The notes below the pieces were generated by a model. The model had not been told where the DNA came from and did no database searches. It worked only from the letters and a program-made list of their open reading frames with translations. This document shows, piece by piece, positions 19,782 to 30,100 of a DNA stretch of 64,000 bases; position 1 is the stretch's first letter, and each line of letters starts with the position of its first letter. Made by a program: the position numbers and the translations under genes. The DNA lies in assembly GCA_014238335.1 (NCBI GenBank), contig JABABI010000001.1, positions 35,242 through 99,241 of the forward strand, in the 5' to 3' direction. Source of the stretch: Fuerstiella sp. (GTDB lineage: Bacteria > Planctomycetota > Planctomycetia > Planctomycetales > Planctomycetaceae).

Positions 19782-20561
19782 TTAAGGCAGCGGGTCACAG
19801 ACTATACCGGTGACCATGGTAAAGAATCCGGACAGTTGGACGAAGAAGGTTCTTGAGTTTTCGTCCCAGCGTGAGATCAGGTAGTACAGGGCGTAGAACG
19901 GAATAAACAGATACATAAACCCACACATGGCGTCCTCAGAAAATGCGTTTCCGAGCATCTTCATGCCCCCGCCGAAATTCAACAAAGTTCCCACAATGTA
20001 GGCCTGCACTGTAAGGTAATGGCCGACGTCCGGGTTGGACTTACCTACGACAGCTCCAATGATTGCAATGCCCATGGATACAGTGCACAGGATTACGCAG
20101 ATCCCCATCCCACTGAAACCCGATGAACCGGAAGATGACTCGCGGCGTGAATTCGTTCCTACGGATTCATCACTGCGTTTTTTCCTGGGTGGAATGCCAA
20201 GACTGTCATAATCGTCCTCCTCAATCGCCGGTGAACCGTAGCTCGACAGAGGCTGGTTCCATATGTCATCCGATTCACGCGTACGCTTTTTGCGTCGACG
20301 CTTCTTCGGTGCCTGATCTGTCCTTGCGTGAGCCGCAGATTTTCGCGGAACATCCTTCTTTGGATTCTGCGAACCACGTACTGGCTTCTTTTTTGCGACT
20401 GCCTCCGGCGCGGCGCTTCGCGGCTTCTGTGATTCTGCAGCTGCCGCCGCTGGAAGCTGAACAACACCTTTGCACGCGGGACAGCGGATCTTCTTTCCCG
20501 CGTGCTGCTCACCGACCGCCAGTGTTTTCGAACACGATGAACATTGGGCTGTTATCTTCAT
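19782..20561 (-). CDS. Zinc-ribbon protein with basic linker and membrane-embedded C-terminus
   Basis: 259 residues. An N-terminal zinc ribbon has two Cys pairs (C7-x2-C10 and C27-x2-C30; AQCSSCSKTL, IRCPACKGVV). A long Lys/Arg-rich disordered linker (about 45-140) follows, then three or four hydrophobic segments from about 150 to the end. This build is common in planctomycetal proteins of unknown role. The basic linker could touch nucleic acid or the membrane surface, which is inference. The start codon is the last ATG of a 4 x 16-bp tandem repeat (20559-20622), so its leader is made of repeated sequence. Confidence 0.7.
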   Translation of the reverse strand: MKITAQCSSCSKTLAVGEQHAGKKIRCPACKGVVQLPAAAAAESQKPRSAAPEAVAKKKPVRGSQNPKKDVPRKSAAHARTDQAPKKRRRKKRTRESDDIWNQPLSSYGSPAIEEDDYDSLGIPPRKKRSDESVGTNSRRESSSGSSGFSGMGICVILCTVSMGIAIIGAVVGKSNPDVGHYLTVQAYIVGTLLNFGGGMKMLGNAFSEDAMCGFMYLFIPFYALYYLISRWDENSRTFFVQLSGFFTMVTGIVCDPLP

Positions 20562-20622
20562 GGGCTGCTATGGTCATGGGCTGCTATGGTCATGGGCTGC
20601 TATGGTCATGGGCTGCTATGGT
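20559..20622. repeat. 4 x 16-bp tandem repeat over the start codon of the zinc-ribbon gene
   Basis: Four exact copies of CATGGGCTGCTATGGT stand head to tail (20559, 20575, 20591, 20607). On the minus strand each unit carries ATG, and the lowest-coordinate copy supplies the gene's start. Because 16 is not a multiple of 3, successive ATGs fall in different frames. The fourth is in frame with the gene but meets a TGA within the repeat. Confidence 0.9.
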
Positions 20623-20781
20623 CAGGAGCGGCATAATCAGATGGCGCCGCAAACTGTCGCTTTGTCGTCAAACACTGTGCGGTAGTGAGAGTTAGAACTG
20701 AAAATCTCCCGGCTTGCAATTGAACAAAACGACAGCAATCGCTGACGAGTCACATTGTCGGTATCGTCCGCCGAGTTTGGG

Positions 20782-22971
20782 TTACTGCTGACCGTAAACC
20801 GGCGGCTTCCAGTCCTTCGGTAATCGTCCCTGAGGCCGCACGCCGTGAGCGGCCTTTGGAATGGGGTGCGCGTCAGCTGTCTGCAGTGGCATGTCATCGG
20901 GCAGGTGTTTGATTCTGAAGTCCTTGTACTGAATTTTCATCGCAGGCCCGCCATGAACCTGCACGGCCAGCACGCCTTCCAGGACTCGGCCGGCTTCGTC
21001 GAGGTCGATCAGGTCTGCGGTCTGGTGTCCGTCGATCCAGTGCTGGTGATGATTTCCTTCGACCAGAACACGGAAGTCGTGCCACTCGTCGGGGGCAAAT
21101 TCTTTCACCGGCATCTGACCGACAACCCATGGCTGTCCGGCCGGGTCGATGATGACTTTCTCGCCGGTATGCGACAGTATCCGGCGGCCTTTTTCTTCAT
21201 ACAGCATGCCGTTGTACTGCGGCGTGTTTGCGACAACGTCGCACTGGTAACCTGTGACGATGTCGAGTCCCAGATCAGGCCGTGATGTGCCTCGATACTG
21301 AATGCCGCTGTTGCCTCCGGCAGTCACTTTCACCTTAACTCGCAGATCGAAATTCCGGATCGTAGAATCTTTCCAGGTAATGAAACGATTCGTCTTCAGC
21401 GAGCCGTCCGTCACGCCGGTGAGCGCTCCGTCTTCGACCGACCAGTACTTCGTATCGCCCGTCCAGCGCCGCAGCGACTTGCCATCAAAAACGCGAACGA
21501 ATCCGTCTTTGTCAGGTCTTGAGCCAACTGCTGCGGATGCTTCCGGATGAGGAACGGTAGAAGTCGTAAATTTAGCCTGCAGCGGATCAAGCGGCCCGCC
21601 GACCTCGTTCACACGCGATGTCGTTCGGTTTCGCATGGCTTTCAGGGTGTCCGCGTGCCGGCGATCGTCTGCGAGATTAATCAGCTCGTCGGGGTCGTTC
21701 TTCAGGTCGTGCAGGAATTCACGGTTGCCGTGATCGAAGTAGCGAACGTATTTGAACCGTTCGTTTCTGAGCCCTTCGAAGGCCGGGATACGAGTGCGAA
21801 CGGCAAAGTGTTCATGGAAGGTTTCTGTCCGCCAGTCCGCAGGCTTGCCGGTTGCAACGACGGGTTGCAGGCTGTGGCCCTGATATCGATCGGGGATGTC
21901 GATGCCCGCCCAGTCAAGAAATGTGGCTGGCAGATCAAGGTTCAACGCCAGTGCATCAGTAACCTGGCCGCGCTGAGATTCCGGGACGCGCGGATCCGCC
22001 ACAATCAGAGGTACTCGCAGTGATTCCTCAAAATGTGACCACTTCCCCGCCAGACCCCGATTACCCATGTGATAACCGTTGTCGGCGGAATAGACGATGA
22101 TCGTATTGTCAGCCAGTCCCGCTTCTTCCAGCGCACTCATGAATCGACCAATGGCACCATCGATGCCGCTGACCATGCGGTAATAGGCTCGCATATTCGT
22201 CAAATATCTCTGGTCGGTGTTCCACCGCCAGAAGAAACGTTCGCGGTTGATGGTCGTTTTCAGAAAGTCAGGCAGCCCGTCAAAGATCGCCGGATCGTTT
22301 AGTCGCGGCGGGGCGATTTGCACGTCGTCATACATTCCGTCGACCGCTCGGGGCCACGGAAACGCGCCAATGCCCGGGCGACGATCGCTGTCTTCGGCGT
22401 GGCAGGCATTGAACCACATGTTCAGTGCGAAAGGTTTGTCTTTTGGCTGGTTCTTCAGGAACTTGATCCCACGATCGACGATCAATTCTGTTTCGTGTCG
22501 CAGACTGCCATCGGGTTGTTTCTTGTAAAATGGGTTCCGTCCGATCGCTTCGAATTCGTCAAAATGATCTTCTTTGCGGTAACCCCTGGGCATCCTGGCA
22601 TGCCATTTCCCGAAGTAACCGGTGCGGTAGCCGTTCTCGCGCAGGATGTCCGGGTGCAGCGTTTCAACAGCATCGGGTCGTGCCTGGTCGGCGTTGGCGG
22701 ACGTGCCATAACTACGACCGATCAGTCCAGTCAGAATCGTGGTGCGGCTCACCCAGCAGATCGAATGACTGACGAAGGCGTTTTCGAATCGCGTGCCACG
22801 AGCCGCGAGGGAATCGAGGTTCGGTGTCTTAACGACAGAGTTGCCATAGCAGCCGATCGTGCTGATAGTTTGATCATCGGCAAAGAAAAAGACGATGTTG
22901 GGACGTTCATCGGCACTCAGATTTCCAATGGGAAACAACAGCAGCGGAAGAATAATCAGGATCGTTTTCAT
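20782..22971 (-). CDS. Secreted sulfatase fused to a DUF1080 domain
   Basis: 729 residues with a signal peptide (MKTILIILPLLLFPIGNLSA). The sulfatase domain (about 23-440) has the metal-binding start NIVFFFADDQTISTIGCYGN, the active-site region SHSIC72WVSRTTILTG, GYFGKWH, and YSADNGYHMGNRGLAGKW. The Cys to be oxidised to formylglycine is C72, but the motif reads C-W-V-S-R instead of the usual C-x-P-S-R. From about 485 a DUF1080 (3-keto-disaccharide-hydrolase-like, concanavalin-type) domain follows: FVRVFDGKSLRRWTGDTKYW, GNSGIQYRGTS, EWHDFRVLVEGNHHQHWIDG, LAVQVHGGPAMKIQYKDFRI. The fusion suggests desulfation and binding or cleavage of one glycan. It is monocistronic, downstream of the divergent peptidase region. 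Confidence 0.9.
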   Translation of the reverse strand: MKTILIILPLLLFPIGNLSADERPNIVFFFADDQTISTIGCYGNSVVKTPNLDSLAARGTRFENAFVSHSICWVSRTTILTGLIGRSYGTSANADQARPDAVETLHPDILRENGYRTGYFGKWHARMPRGYRKEDHFDEFEAIGRNPFYKKQPDGSLRHETELIVDRGIKFLKNQPKDKPFALNMWFNACHAEDSDRRPGIGAFPWPRAVDGMYDDVQIAPPRLNDPAIFDGLPDFLKTTINRERFFWRWNTDQRYLTNMRAYYRMVSGIDGAIGRFMSALEEAGLADNTIIVYSADNGYHMGNRGLAGKWSHFEESLRVPLIVADPRVPESQRGQVTDALALNLDLPATFLDWAGIDIPDRYQGHSLQPVVATGKPADWRTETFHEHFAVRTRIPAFEGLRNERFKYVRYFDHGNREFLHDLKNDPDELINLADDRRHADTLKAMRNRTTSRVNEVGGPLDPLQAKFTTSTVPHPEASAAVGSRPDKDGFVRVFDGKSLRRWTGDTKYWSVEDGALTGVTDGSLKTNRFITWKDSTIRNFDLRVKVKVTAGGNSGIQYRGTSRPDLGLDIVTGYQCDVVANTPQYNGMLYEEKGRRILSHTGEKVIIDPAGQPWVVGQMPVKEFAPDEWHDFRVLVEGNHHQHWIDGHQTADLIDLDEAGRVLEGVLAVQVHGGPAMKIQYKDFRIKHLPDDMPLQTADAHPIPKAAHGVRPQGRLPKDWKPPVYGQQ

Positions 22972-23115
22972 GCGAGTAACTTGGTTAGTTATTTTTGCGA
23001 CGCAGCAGGCGAACGCACCGCAGTGGCACGTCAGACAGGGATGATGGCGACTCTGTCGCCAAACGGAAGTCTACTCGACCCCGGAAGGCATGGCACTCGT
23101 CAGCGACGAAAAGAG

Positions 23116-24432
23116 TCAATTGCGGGCGGGACGTTCGGCCAGGTATTCGCCCACGGCGGTCGCCAGGTTAGCACCGACGGCTCGATAGCCTTCGGTCGTG
23201 CTGTTTTTATAGTTCCAGATCGTTTCAAGGCACAGGCTGACAGTGTGCGGATTACCTTTCATACAGACCCAATTGGAACTGATTTGCCGCCAGAGCGGAT
23301 GATATCCGGCGCCAGTCACCTTGGGTTTGTTACTCATCGGGATCAGCGGCTTGATCCTGCTGATCCGAGCATATGCGAGGTCGATGAAACGGTCACGCAG
23401 GCTGATCATGGGCTCTTTCAGCATCTCCTGAGGAAGAATGTAGAAGAAGCTGGGATCACCCGGTGCCGGGTTGTGCAGATCGAGAAACACATCCATGCGA
23501 CCGTCATCGATTAGTTCGCTCACCATCCGCTGAGCGGCCTGGACTTCGTTCCAATGTGGATTTGATGACCAGTCCCGATTGTGATCGTGAGGTAATGCGT
23601 TCTTACCGCCGTTGCCGGTTGCTGTGTTGTCGACATCCATCACAGGGACGATATAGATCTGAGCATGCCGTCGCAGCCATGCGGCATCCGTATCGTCGCT
23701 CACAATCCATTCTGCAAAGCCCTGCGCCACCCAGCTTGAACCGCTTTCCCACGCATGCTGTCGAGCCTGTACCCAAACGCCGAATCGCTCTTCAGTGGAC
23801 CGTTGTCCTTCTCGCACATGCAGCAGCGGCACTGAGCGACCTTCGCGTGAACGACAAAGTTCGGCAGCTTCGGCATGCGGTGACGTCTTGCTGATATCCC
23901 GCACGAACGTCTTAGCAGTTCGCGGCGTATATGGCGGTCCCCAGGCCACGAATATTGATGCGGCGTCGGGCTGGAGCGTGTACGTCATCGATTCGCTCTG
24001 GCGCTGACCGTCGCCGGTGTGCAGCCATGTCGTGCCGTCGGCGGACCATGTCGCCTGCTTTGGCGTCGCCCATGACGCCGCCAGCGGTTTTTGTTGGCCG
24101 ACGGTGGCCGTTGATCCTTGCAGTTTCAGCGTGATGGTTTCACCAGGATCTATCCCGTCAATGCGAAAGTACCACCAGCACGGCCAGCCGCGTTCAGGAT
24201 TGCCGCCGGGCATGAAGCTGATGGAACGCATGGCCTGATCAATAGTTACGTCAGCAACCGATGCTCCTTCAAAGTTCGAGGCGACTGTCAGATTGCCGAC
24301 GGACTCCGGCTGGTCCTGGCGATTCAGACGCACGCTGCCCATGGGCTGTTCATCGCCGCTAACGGCGAACGAAGCAATAACGGGTACCAGAATAGACAGA
24401 GCCAACGGGATATTCATGGGTGAACTTACCAT
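23116..24432 (-). CDS. Secreted M14-type zinc carboxypeptidase-like protein
   Basis: 438 residues. A hydrophobic start (MNIPLALSILVPVIASFAVS from the in-frame ATG at 24417, or MVSSP... from 24432) indicates export. An N-terminal beta-rich domain (about 45-185) resembles the pro/N-domain of cytosolic-carboxypeptidase-like M14 enzymes. The catalytic domain carries the zinc motif H226-A-W-E229 (ARQHAWESGSSW) and the third ligand H320 (FLDLHNPAPGD), plus VPVMDVDNTATGNGG and the substrate-side HNRDWSSNP. Such enzymes remove C-terminal residues, and some planctomycetal relatives sit with sulfatases. The substrate is unknown. It is divergent from the GH32-like gene at 24655. Confidence 0.75.
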   Translation of the reverse strand: MVSSPMNIPLALSILVPVIASFAVSGDEQPMGSVRLNRQDQPESVGNLTVASNFEGASVADVTIDQAMRSISFMPGGNPERGWPCWWYFRIDGIDPGETITLKLQGSTATVGQQKPLAASWATPKQATWSADGTTWLHTGDGQRQSESMTYTLQPDAASIFVAWGPPYTPRTAKTFVRDISKTSPHAEAAELCRSREGRSVPLLHVREGQRSTEERFGVWVQARQHAWESGSSWVAQGFAEWIVSDDTDAAWLRRHAQIYIVPVMDVDNTATGNGGKNALPHDHNRDWSSNPHWNEVQAAQRMVSELIDDGRMDVFLDLHNPAPGDPSFFYILPQEMLKEPMISLRDRFIDLAYARISRIKPLIPMSNKPKVTGAGYHPLWRQISSNWVCMKGNPHTVSLCLETIWNYKNSTTEGYRAVGANLATAVGEYLAERPARN

Positions 24433-24654
24433 TCGTTTTACGGCGCCCCTGCGTTTCGGTCATGGAACACTGTATGATCTCCTGGAATTCAGACATGTAC
24501 AGTTTGACTCCCAGCTTCCAGGATTCCAGTCCGCATGTTTCACGCTTCGGATTTCCCCGGGCGGAACACGGGACAGACAAGGCCTGGTTTCGAGATCGGG
24601 CTTTCTTTTTCTCTATCCTCTGTTTCGACGTTCCATCAGACAGAATGGCATAAC

Positions 24655-26031
24655 ATGGCGATTTACATCAGGTTGATGGTAACCGTGACGATGTTCCTAC
24701 AGGTCACAGTGTCCACAATAGCCGTCGGTGCGGAACCGATCGATATCGTTAACCGACTGGAATTATTCGTTGACAGTCACCTGATTAGCGGCATGGATGG
24801 AGACGTTGGTCGGCAGTTGATTCGTCCGGAACCGCAGGAAGTTGTCCTGGAAACGGGTGAGCCATGGGAAGGCAACACCAGTGGCTACTACACCGTGTTT
24901 CAGGACGGCGGCACGTACCGCATGATTTATCGAGGCTGGCGGCACGACGAAAAGATGAAGGCCGTTCACAAAGAAGTCACCTGTTACGCCGAAAGCAAAG
25001 ACGGCATTCACTGGACAAAGCCGAATCTCGGACTCTTCGAATGGAATGGGTCGAAGGAAAACAACATCGTCTGGCTGGGCCCGGGAACGCACAACTTCAC
25101 AGCGTTTCGTGACGCCAATCCGGCAGCTCCTGCCGAGGCGCGGTACAAAGCGTTTGGTGGTGTCGGCAGCTTTGGTGGCGGGCTGGTCCCTTTCACTTCC
25201 CCCGACTGTGTGCACTGGACGCTGGGTCAGGAAAAGCCCGTGATTACGAATGGGGCCTTTGATTCGCAAAACCTCGCGTTCTGGGATACGGATCGTGGCG
25301 AATACCGAGCGTACTGGCGTTACTTCGGCGACGGAGTTCGCGCGATTCGCACGGCTACGTCGAAGGATTTCATGCATTGGGAAAACGAAGCGGACCTGAC
25401 ATATTCTGAAGGGACGCCCAACGAGCATCTGTACACCAATGCCATCCAGAAGTACTTTCGAGCGCCGCATCTGTTCGTTGGGTTTCCCACTCGATACGAA
25501 CCGAAGAGCCAGCAGGTTGAACCGATCCTGATGACCAGTCGAGACGGGGTTCTGTTCCAGCGTTATGCTGAGGCTGTTATTCCTCGCACGGCCCCCAGGG
25601 ATCGCAACCACAATCGCAGCAACTATATGGTCTGGGGCATGTTTCAGCTGCCCGGCAAACCGAATGAAATTTCTGTATACGGCACAGAGAACTATTACGA
25701 AAGTACTCCCGGACGAGTTCGGCGATTTGTGTACCGTGTGGATGGATTTGTTGCCCTGCGCGGAGGTATTGGCGGCGGTAACGTGTTGACGAAACCACTG
25801 CGATACAAAGGGCAACGGTTATTGTTGAACTACGTGGTGAACGCGGGTGGTGCGTTAACAGTAGAAGTGTTGGATAACGCTGGGCAGGTCATTGGCAGGT
25901 CAGGAACACTAAGCGGTGATGCGGTGGATGCTCCGGTTGTCTGGGAACAGAAGCCGGCGCTGGATGAGGGCATCATCCGACTGCGTTTCACAATCAGGAA
26001 TGCGGACGTGTATTCGATGCAGTTCAAATAG
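24655..26031 (+). CDS. Secreted GH32-like five-bladed beta-propeller protein
   Basis: 458 residues from ATG 24655, chosen because it opens a signal peptide (MAIYIRLMVTVTMFLQVTVS); the frame is open back to 24535 but that part is not protein-like. The body has repeated blade motifs typical of GH32/GH43-like propellers: LELFVDSHLI, YYTVFQDGGTYRMIYRGW, CYAESKDGIHWTKPNLGLFE, PFTSPDCVHWTLGQ and AYWRYFGDGVRAIRTATSKD. A C-terminal beta-sandwich-like part (about 370-458) ends the protein. Clear GH32 catalytic residues (WMNDPNG, RDP, EC) are not seen, so it may be a non-canonical glycosidase or a binding protein. The planctomycetal context favours a role in glycan breakdown. Confidence 0.65.
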   Translation: MAIYIRLMVTVTMFLQVTVSTIAVGAEPIDIVNRLELFVDSHLISGMDGDVGRQLIRPEPQEVVLETGEPWEGNTSGYYTVFQDGGTYRMIYRGWRHDEKMKAVHKEVTCYAESKDGIHWTKPNLGLFEWNGSKENNIVWLGPGTHNFTAFRDANPAAPAEARYKAFGGVGSFGGGLVPFTSPDCVHWTLGQEKPVITNGAFDSQNLAFWDTDRGEYRAYWRYFGDGVRAIRTATSKDFMHWENEADLTYSEGTPNEHLYTNAIQKYFRAPHLFVGFPTRYEPKSQQVEPILMTSRDGVLFQRYAEAVIPRTAPRDRNHNRSNYMVWGMFQLPGKPNEISVYGTENYYESTPGRVRRFVYRVDGFVALRGGIGGGNVLTKPLRYKGQRLLLNYVVNAGGALTVEVLDNAGQVIGRSGTLSGDAVDAPVVWEQKPALDEGIIRLRFTIRNADVYSMQFK

Positions 26032-26201
26032 GCGGCACCGGCCGCGGCGGATTCCAGCTGCGGCTCGGAAGATGACCGGACTGCCGGAACCCTGGTCTCA
26101 AAAGGGAACATGGGACCACATTTCCGCAAAGCGCGGCTTTGTCGTGCACAACAAGCCCATGCTGTGCGCCGATGCGAAACTTCCAGGATAAGTGCTCTCA
26201 G

Positions 26202-26221
26202 GCCGGAACCCGGGAGCAAGA
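26202..26221. repeat. Short intergenic motif GCCGGAACCCGGGAGCAAGA (copy 1)
   Basis: This 20-base string, between the ends of two convergent genes, matches ACCGGAGCTTGGGAGCAAGA at 61418-61437 at 16 of 20 positions, including an uninterrupted GGGAGCAAGA. Both lie shortly after the 3' end of a plus-strand gene. It may be a member of a dispersed repeat family. Confidence 0.35.
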
Positions 26222-26235
26222 CATAAATCACAACT

Positions 26236-27102
26236 TCAACGGTTCGCGGCTGGCGACAGGACTCTGGCGGCGATGACAAACCCCAGTGCCTGCTTCGTGT
26301 CTGCGTAATTGGTGCTGTGACCCCCGTCTGGTCGGTGGATGCTGAGCACATTGGGGTTGCGTCCGGCAATTCTGCTGACAAGCCGCAGAACACTGTCAGC
26401 GGGTACGACGTTGTCCCGGCCGCCTGTTGTTGCGGCCAGTGGCATCGAGAATTTCTCCGGAGAGAACTCTGCACTGCGTTTGCGATACTCTTCGGGGACT
26501 TCCTTCTTTGAGCCGCCATACGAGGCAGTAATGGCGACCTGAAAACCTTCGTATTCAACAAGATTGGCCGTTCCGTTCAGAGAAACGACGCCGTCGATCA
26601 GTTCCGGATGCAGGGCAGCAAACGTCAGTGCGGCCGTTCCCCCCATCGATCCGCCGCAAATGATGACGTGGGACACATCAAACTGCTGCTTCAGAGCTCT
26701 GATGATCTGTACGACGTCTGCTTCTGCGGCCGGGCCCATCCAGGATGTCTTTGCCCGGTAGTCGGGAGAAACGAGCAACATCCCATAGGTGGCGGCGACG
26801 TCCCGTGTGGCACGGCATTCGCCACGCGGCTGACGGACGAACTGCCAGCGATCTGAACCATGTCCATGCAGTGCAATTATGATTGATACGGGCTGATCGG
26901 GTATGAGACCCTCAGGTGTTATCACGACATACTTTTGCTCAGTGCCGTCGTGTACGGCAATGAACGTCCGGTCGACGACACTTGCAGCGGGAGGAGTCTT
27001 GTCTGCAACGCACCGTGGGCATGCAAACAGCAAAACCAGACAACAGCCGGGTATTACAGCGGAGCACACCGTTGACGGATAGAACCGATTTTTATGAGCC
27101 AT
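26236..27102 (-). CDS. Secreted polyhydroxybutyrate-depolymerase/esterase-like alpha/beta hydrolase
   Basis: About 288 residues from the ATG at 27102, which gives a signal peptide (MAHKNRFYPSTVCSAVIPGC then LVLLFACPRCVA); ATGs at 27114 and 27138 are alternatives. The reading frame stays open far upstream but there overlaps the cytochrome gene on the same strand and is not coding. Fold markers are IIIALHGHGSDRW, the nucleophile elbow G-G-S-M-G-G (VIICGGSMGGTAAL), a likely acid in TTGGRDNVVPAD and a His near the end (RPDGGHSTNY). This matches the PHB-depolymerase/feruloyl-esterase-like group. It follows the PVC-type cytochrome gene by about 65 bases on the same strand and may be co-transcribed. 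Confidence 0.75.
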   Translation of the reverse strand: MAHKNRFYPSTVCSAVIPGCCLVLLFACPRCVADKTPPAASVVDRTFIAVHDGTEQKYVVITPEGLIPDQPVSIIIALHGHGSDRWQFVRQPRGECRATRDVAATYGMLLVSPDYRAKTSWMGPAAEADVVQIIRALKQQFDVSHVIICGGSMGGTAALTFAALHPELIDGVVSLNGTANLVEYEGFQVAITASYGGSKKEVPEEYRKRSAEFSPEKFSMPLAATTGGRDNVVPADSVLRLVSRIAGRNPNVLSIHRPDGGHSTNYADTKQALGFVIAARVLSPAANR

Positions 27103-27167
27103 GACATCGAACATTGCAGACAGTTTCACGAAGGACATCAGCCGATGACACAAAGGTGATGGAATGG

Positions 27168-30100
27168 TCAATTGCTGACTGCCGTATCCGGAAGCGGAAC
27201 CTGTTCTGCATGGCCCAGGTAAACGAGCAGGTCTCGCACCTGGTGATCGGTAAAGTCGCGGAGCATTCCTTCCGGCATCATCGACGTGTTTGACGTGCTG
27301 AGTTCTTCGACTTCTTTCATCGCCACTCGGATTCGGGCGTCCTGAGTACGGACGACCAGCCACGTGTCGTCCTGCTGTACCATAAATCCGCTCAGCAGAC
27401 GTCCATCCGTCGTGAGCACCGTTGTCAGCCGATAAGCCCGGTCGATCTCGGCGCTGGGATCGATCAGGTTGCTGAGGATATAGTCCGTCTTCTTTCTTCC
27501 GGAACCGGTCAGATCGGGAGCGATCGTGCCTCCCTCGCCAAACAGCGTGTGGCACTTCGCGCACGTCCGCTGGAACACAAGCCGCCCCGCGCTGACATTC
27601 CCGTTGGCAAGGTAATCAGTAGACATCAGTTTCGTGTACTGGGCGATCTCGTCCGACTTCTTCAGCCGCTGCGCGTCATCAGCCCACAGTTGCTGAATTC
27701 GCAGTTGTAGTTCCGGATTCTTGAAGGCCCGCAGTTGCTGCAGCGCGAAGGCCGATACGTCGGCACGATTTATACGACCGTTGTCGATAGCCGTCAGCAT
27801 TGCTTCGGCAAAACCGCGGCGAGTCGCCAGCACACTGATGGCGTCCCGTTTATCGTCTCGTGCGAATTCTGCATATTGGTCCAACAGCACGCTGGCTGTA
27901 GACGGGGCGTTGCTGATCACCAGTGCGTGCAGTGCATCATGTCGCAGCACGGAATCTTCCGCCACCAGCTGGTGCAGCATTTCAACAGGTGCGCCGTTCT
28001 TCACCTGCAGCAGTGCTCTCAGTGCATTACGGCGGTCGCTGGCGGCTTCCGCCTGGTTAAGGGCCGTTTCGCGGAGCCGGGAAATGGCCTGTTTGTCACC
28101 GAAAATGATGGCCAGACGAACAGCCACGGACCGTAACGATGGTTGTTCGGCAGACGAGACTTGCGGATAGAGTTTGCTCCATGCTTCGGGTGACGTCTGC
28201 CGGCCACGACCGTCTAATGAGTCGAGTATACCCTGCAGCAGGTCCAGTCGACTTGTTTCGTCGTGATTCTGCAATGCTGCGTCAACGACCTGTGCAATGG
28301 GTGGCGATTCCACGTCCACAATTCGACGCGCAATGTGTCGTCGGACAAGTGAAAGACGGGAAGACGCGGCCAGTTTCAATGCGGCGGGGGCATCAGTCGT
28401 GACGGCGGGTTCGATGCCATACCAAATCATCAGTGGAAGGTAGGGGTCCGTGGCATCCTCGGCATGAGAGACCAATCCCCGGGCAATGGCCATCCGGCGA
28501 TTGATGCTGACGCGTTGCAGCGCACAGGCGAGTTCCAGCCTTACTTTCGGTGACGAGTCGTGGTGGGCCATCCTGACAAAGTGGTCGAACACGCCCCGGG
28601 GCAGAGACGATGATTCGTGACGCAGACGGTCGGTCAGAAAACGAACGGCCCAGCGACGCACATGAATGCTTTGATGGCTCAGCAACCTGGTCAGTTCTGA
28701 TTCGTTCAGGTCGTCAACGACATACCTTGTCCAGAGTACGCGCAGCTTGAGCAATTCGTCTTTTTCGTTGTCAAAAATGTTTCGCAAACGCTGACGGGCG
28801 ACGGTGAGGTCTGTTTTCATCGCTGACCGTTCGTGCAGAATTCTGCGGGCATGGCGAACGTACCACTCATTCGAATGCAGATGCAATTCCACCAATTCAA
28901 CATCATTGAGTTGTTGCAGATCCGTGAGAGGGGGCGATGGTTCTCCGAATACGATTTTGTAGATCCGGCCACTGCTGCGATGACTGCCGTCGCTGTCGTG
29001 GCATTCACCAATGTCGTGCCAGTCAGAAACGTAAACGCCGCCGTCCGCGCCGTACTTGATCGACATGCCTCGAAACCACGGATCGTTACCGAACAGGAAG
29101 TCTTCGCCGTGTATGCCGACGTATGTCGACTTTGCGGGTACCAGCACATCGTTGTTCACTCTGTTGCCATGCAGGTTATTCGTAAAAAAAGTGCCGCGGT
29201 ACTGCTGCGGCCAGTTGTCGCCCAGGTAGATCATCGCTCCACAATGAGCGTGGCCGCCGCCCGCCACGGAATGCGTATGATAATGGCTGTCCGGATCTTC
29301 GGTGTCCTGGCGCGAAGGCTGTTTGTTATTTCCTGATTTCCGACTGTTCCCTTTTCCACTTGTCGGCGCGCGAGACGCCTGCCAGCCGCCGCCGCCCCAG
29401 TGCAAATGGTCAGTGATGGATTGAATGCGATTGTACGCATACGGGTTATCCTGTTCTGATGCCCGCCGTTCGCAATACATACCCGGAACGATGTGCCACA
29501 GATGAGCGAGCACCGTGTTGGAGGTAATCAGGTCACCATACTCGTTGAAGTCCGCTCCCCAGGGATTGACCATGCCTTCGGCCAACTTTTCAAAGATGTG
29601 GTCGACAGGATGGAACCGCCAGATGCCGCGGGTGATGCTGGTCCGGTGCTCTTCCGCTGTTCCCGGCTTGCCGACCAGTGATTTCGAGGACAGGCCGATG
29701 GCTCCGTACAACCAGCCGTCGGGTCCCCAGTGAAAATTGTTGACAACGTTGTTACTGGATTTCTGAAATCCGTCCAGCATGACGATCGGTTCGGAATCCG
29801 GCACATCGTCCTGGTTGCGATCCGGCAGGAACGACAGTTCCGGCGTGTTGGCGATCCAGACGCCGCCGTGACCCACGGCCAGGCCGGTCAGGTAGCGTCC
29901 CTTGTCCCAGAACACCGTTCGCTGATCGAACTGCCCGTCGTGATTGGAATCCTCGAGAATGATGATGCGATCGCTGGCGCCGTCGGCTTTCCACTCGGGG
30001 TGTGAGTAGTTTTCCACCACCCACAATCGTCCTCGATCATCAACATCAAAAGCGATCGGCCGTCTAATGTTGGGTTCGCCGGCAAACAGCGTGACCCGAA

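Noticed and set aside
20559..20622. CRISPR array
   Set aside because: Units are 16 bp and directly adjacent, with no spacers and no cas genes.
27139..27564. N-terminal extension of the esterase frame
   Set aside because: It overlaps the end of the cytochrome gene on the same strand, whose sequence is clearly conserved, and has no protein-like motifs.
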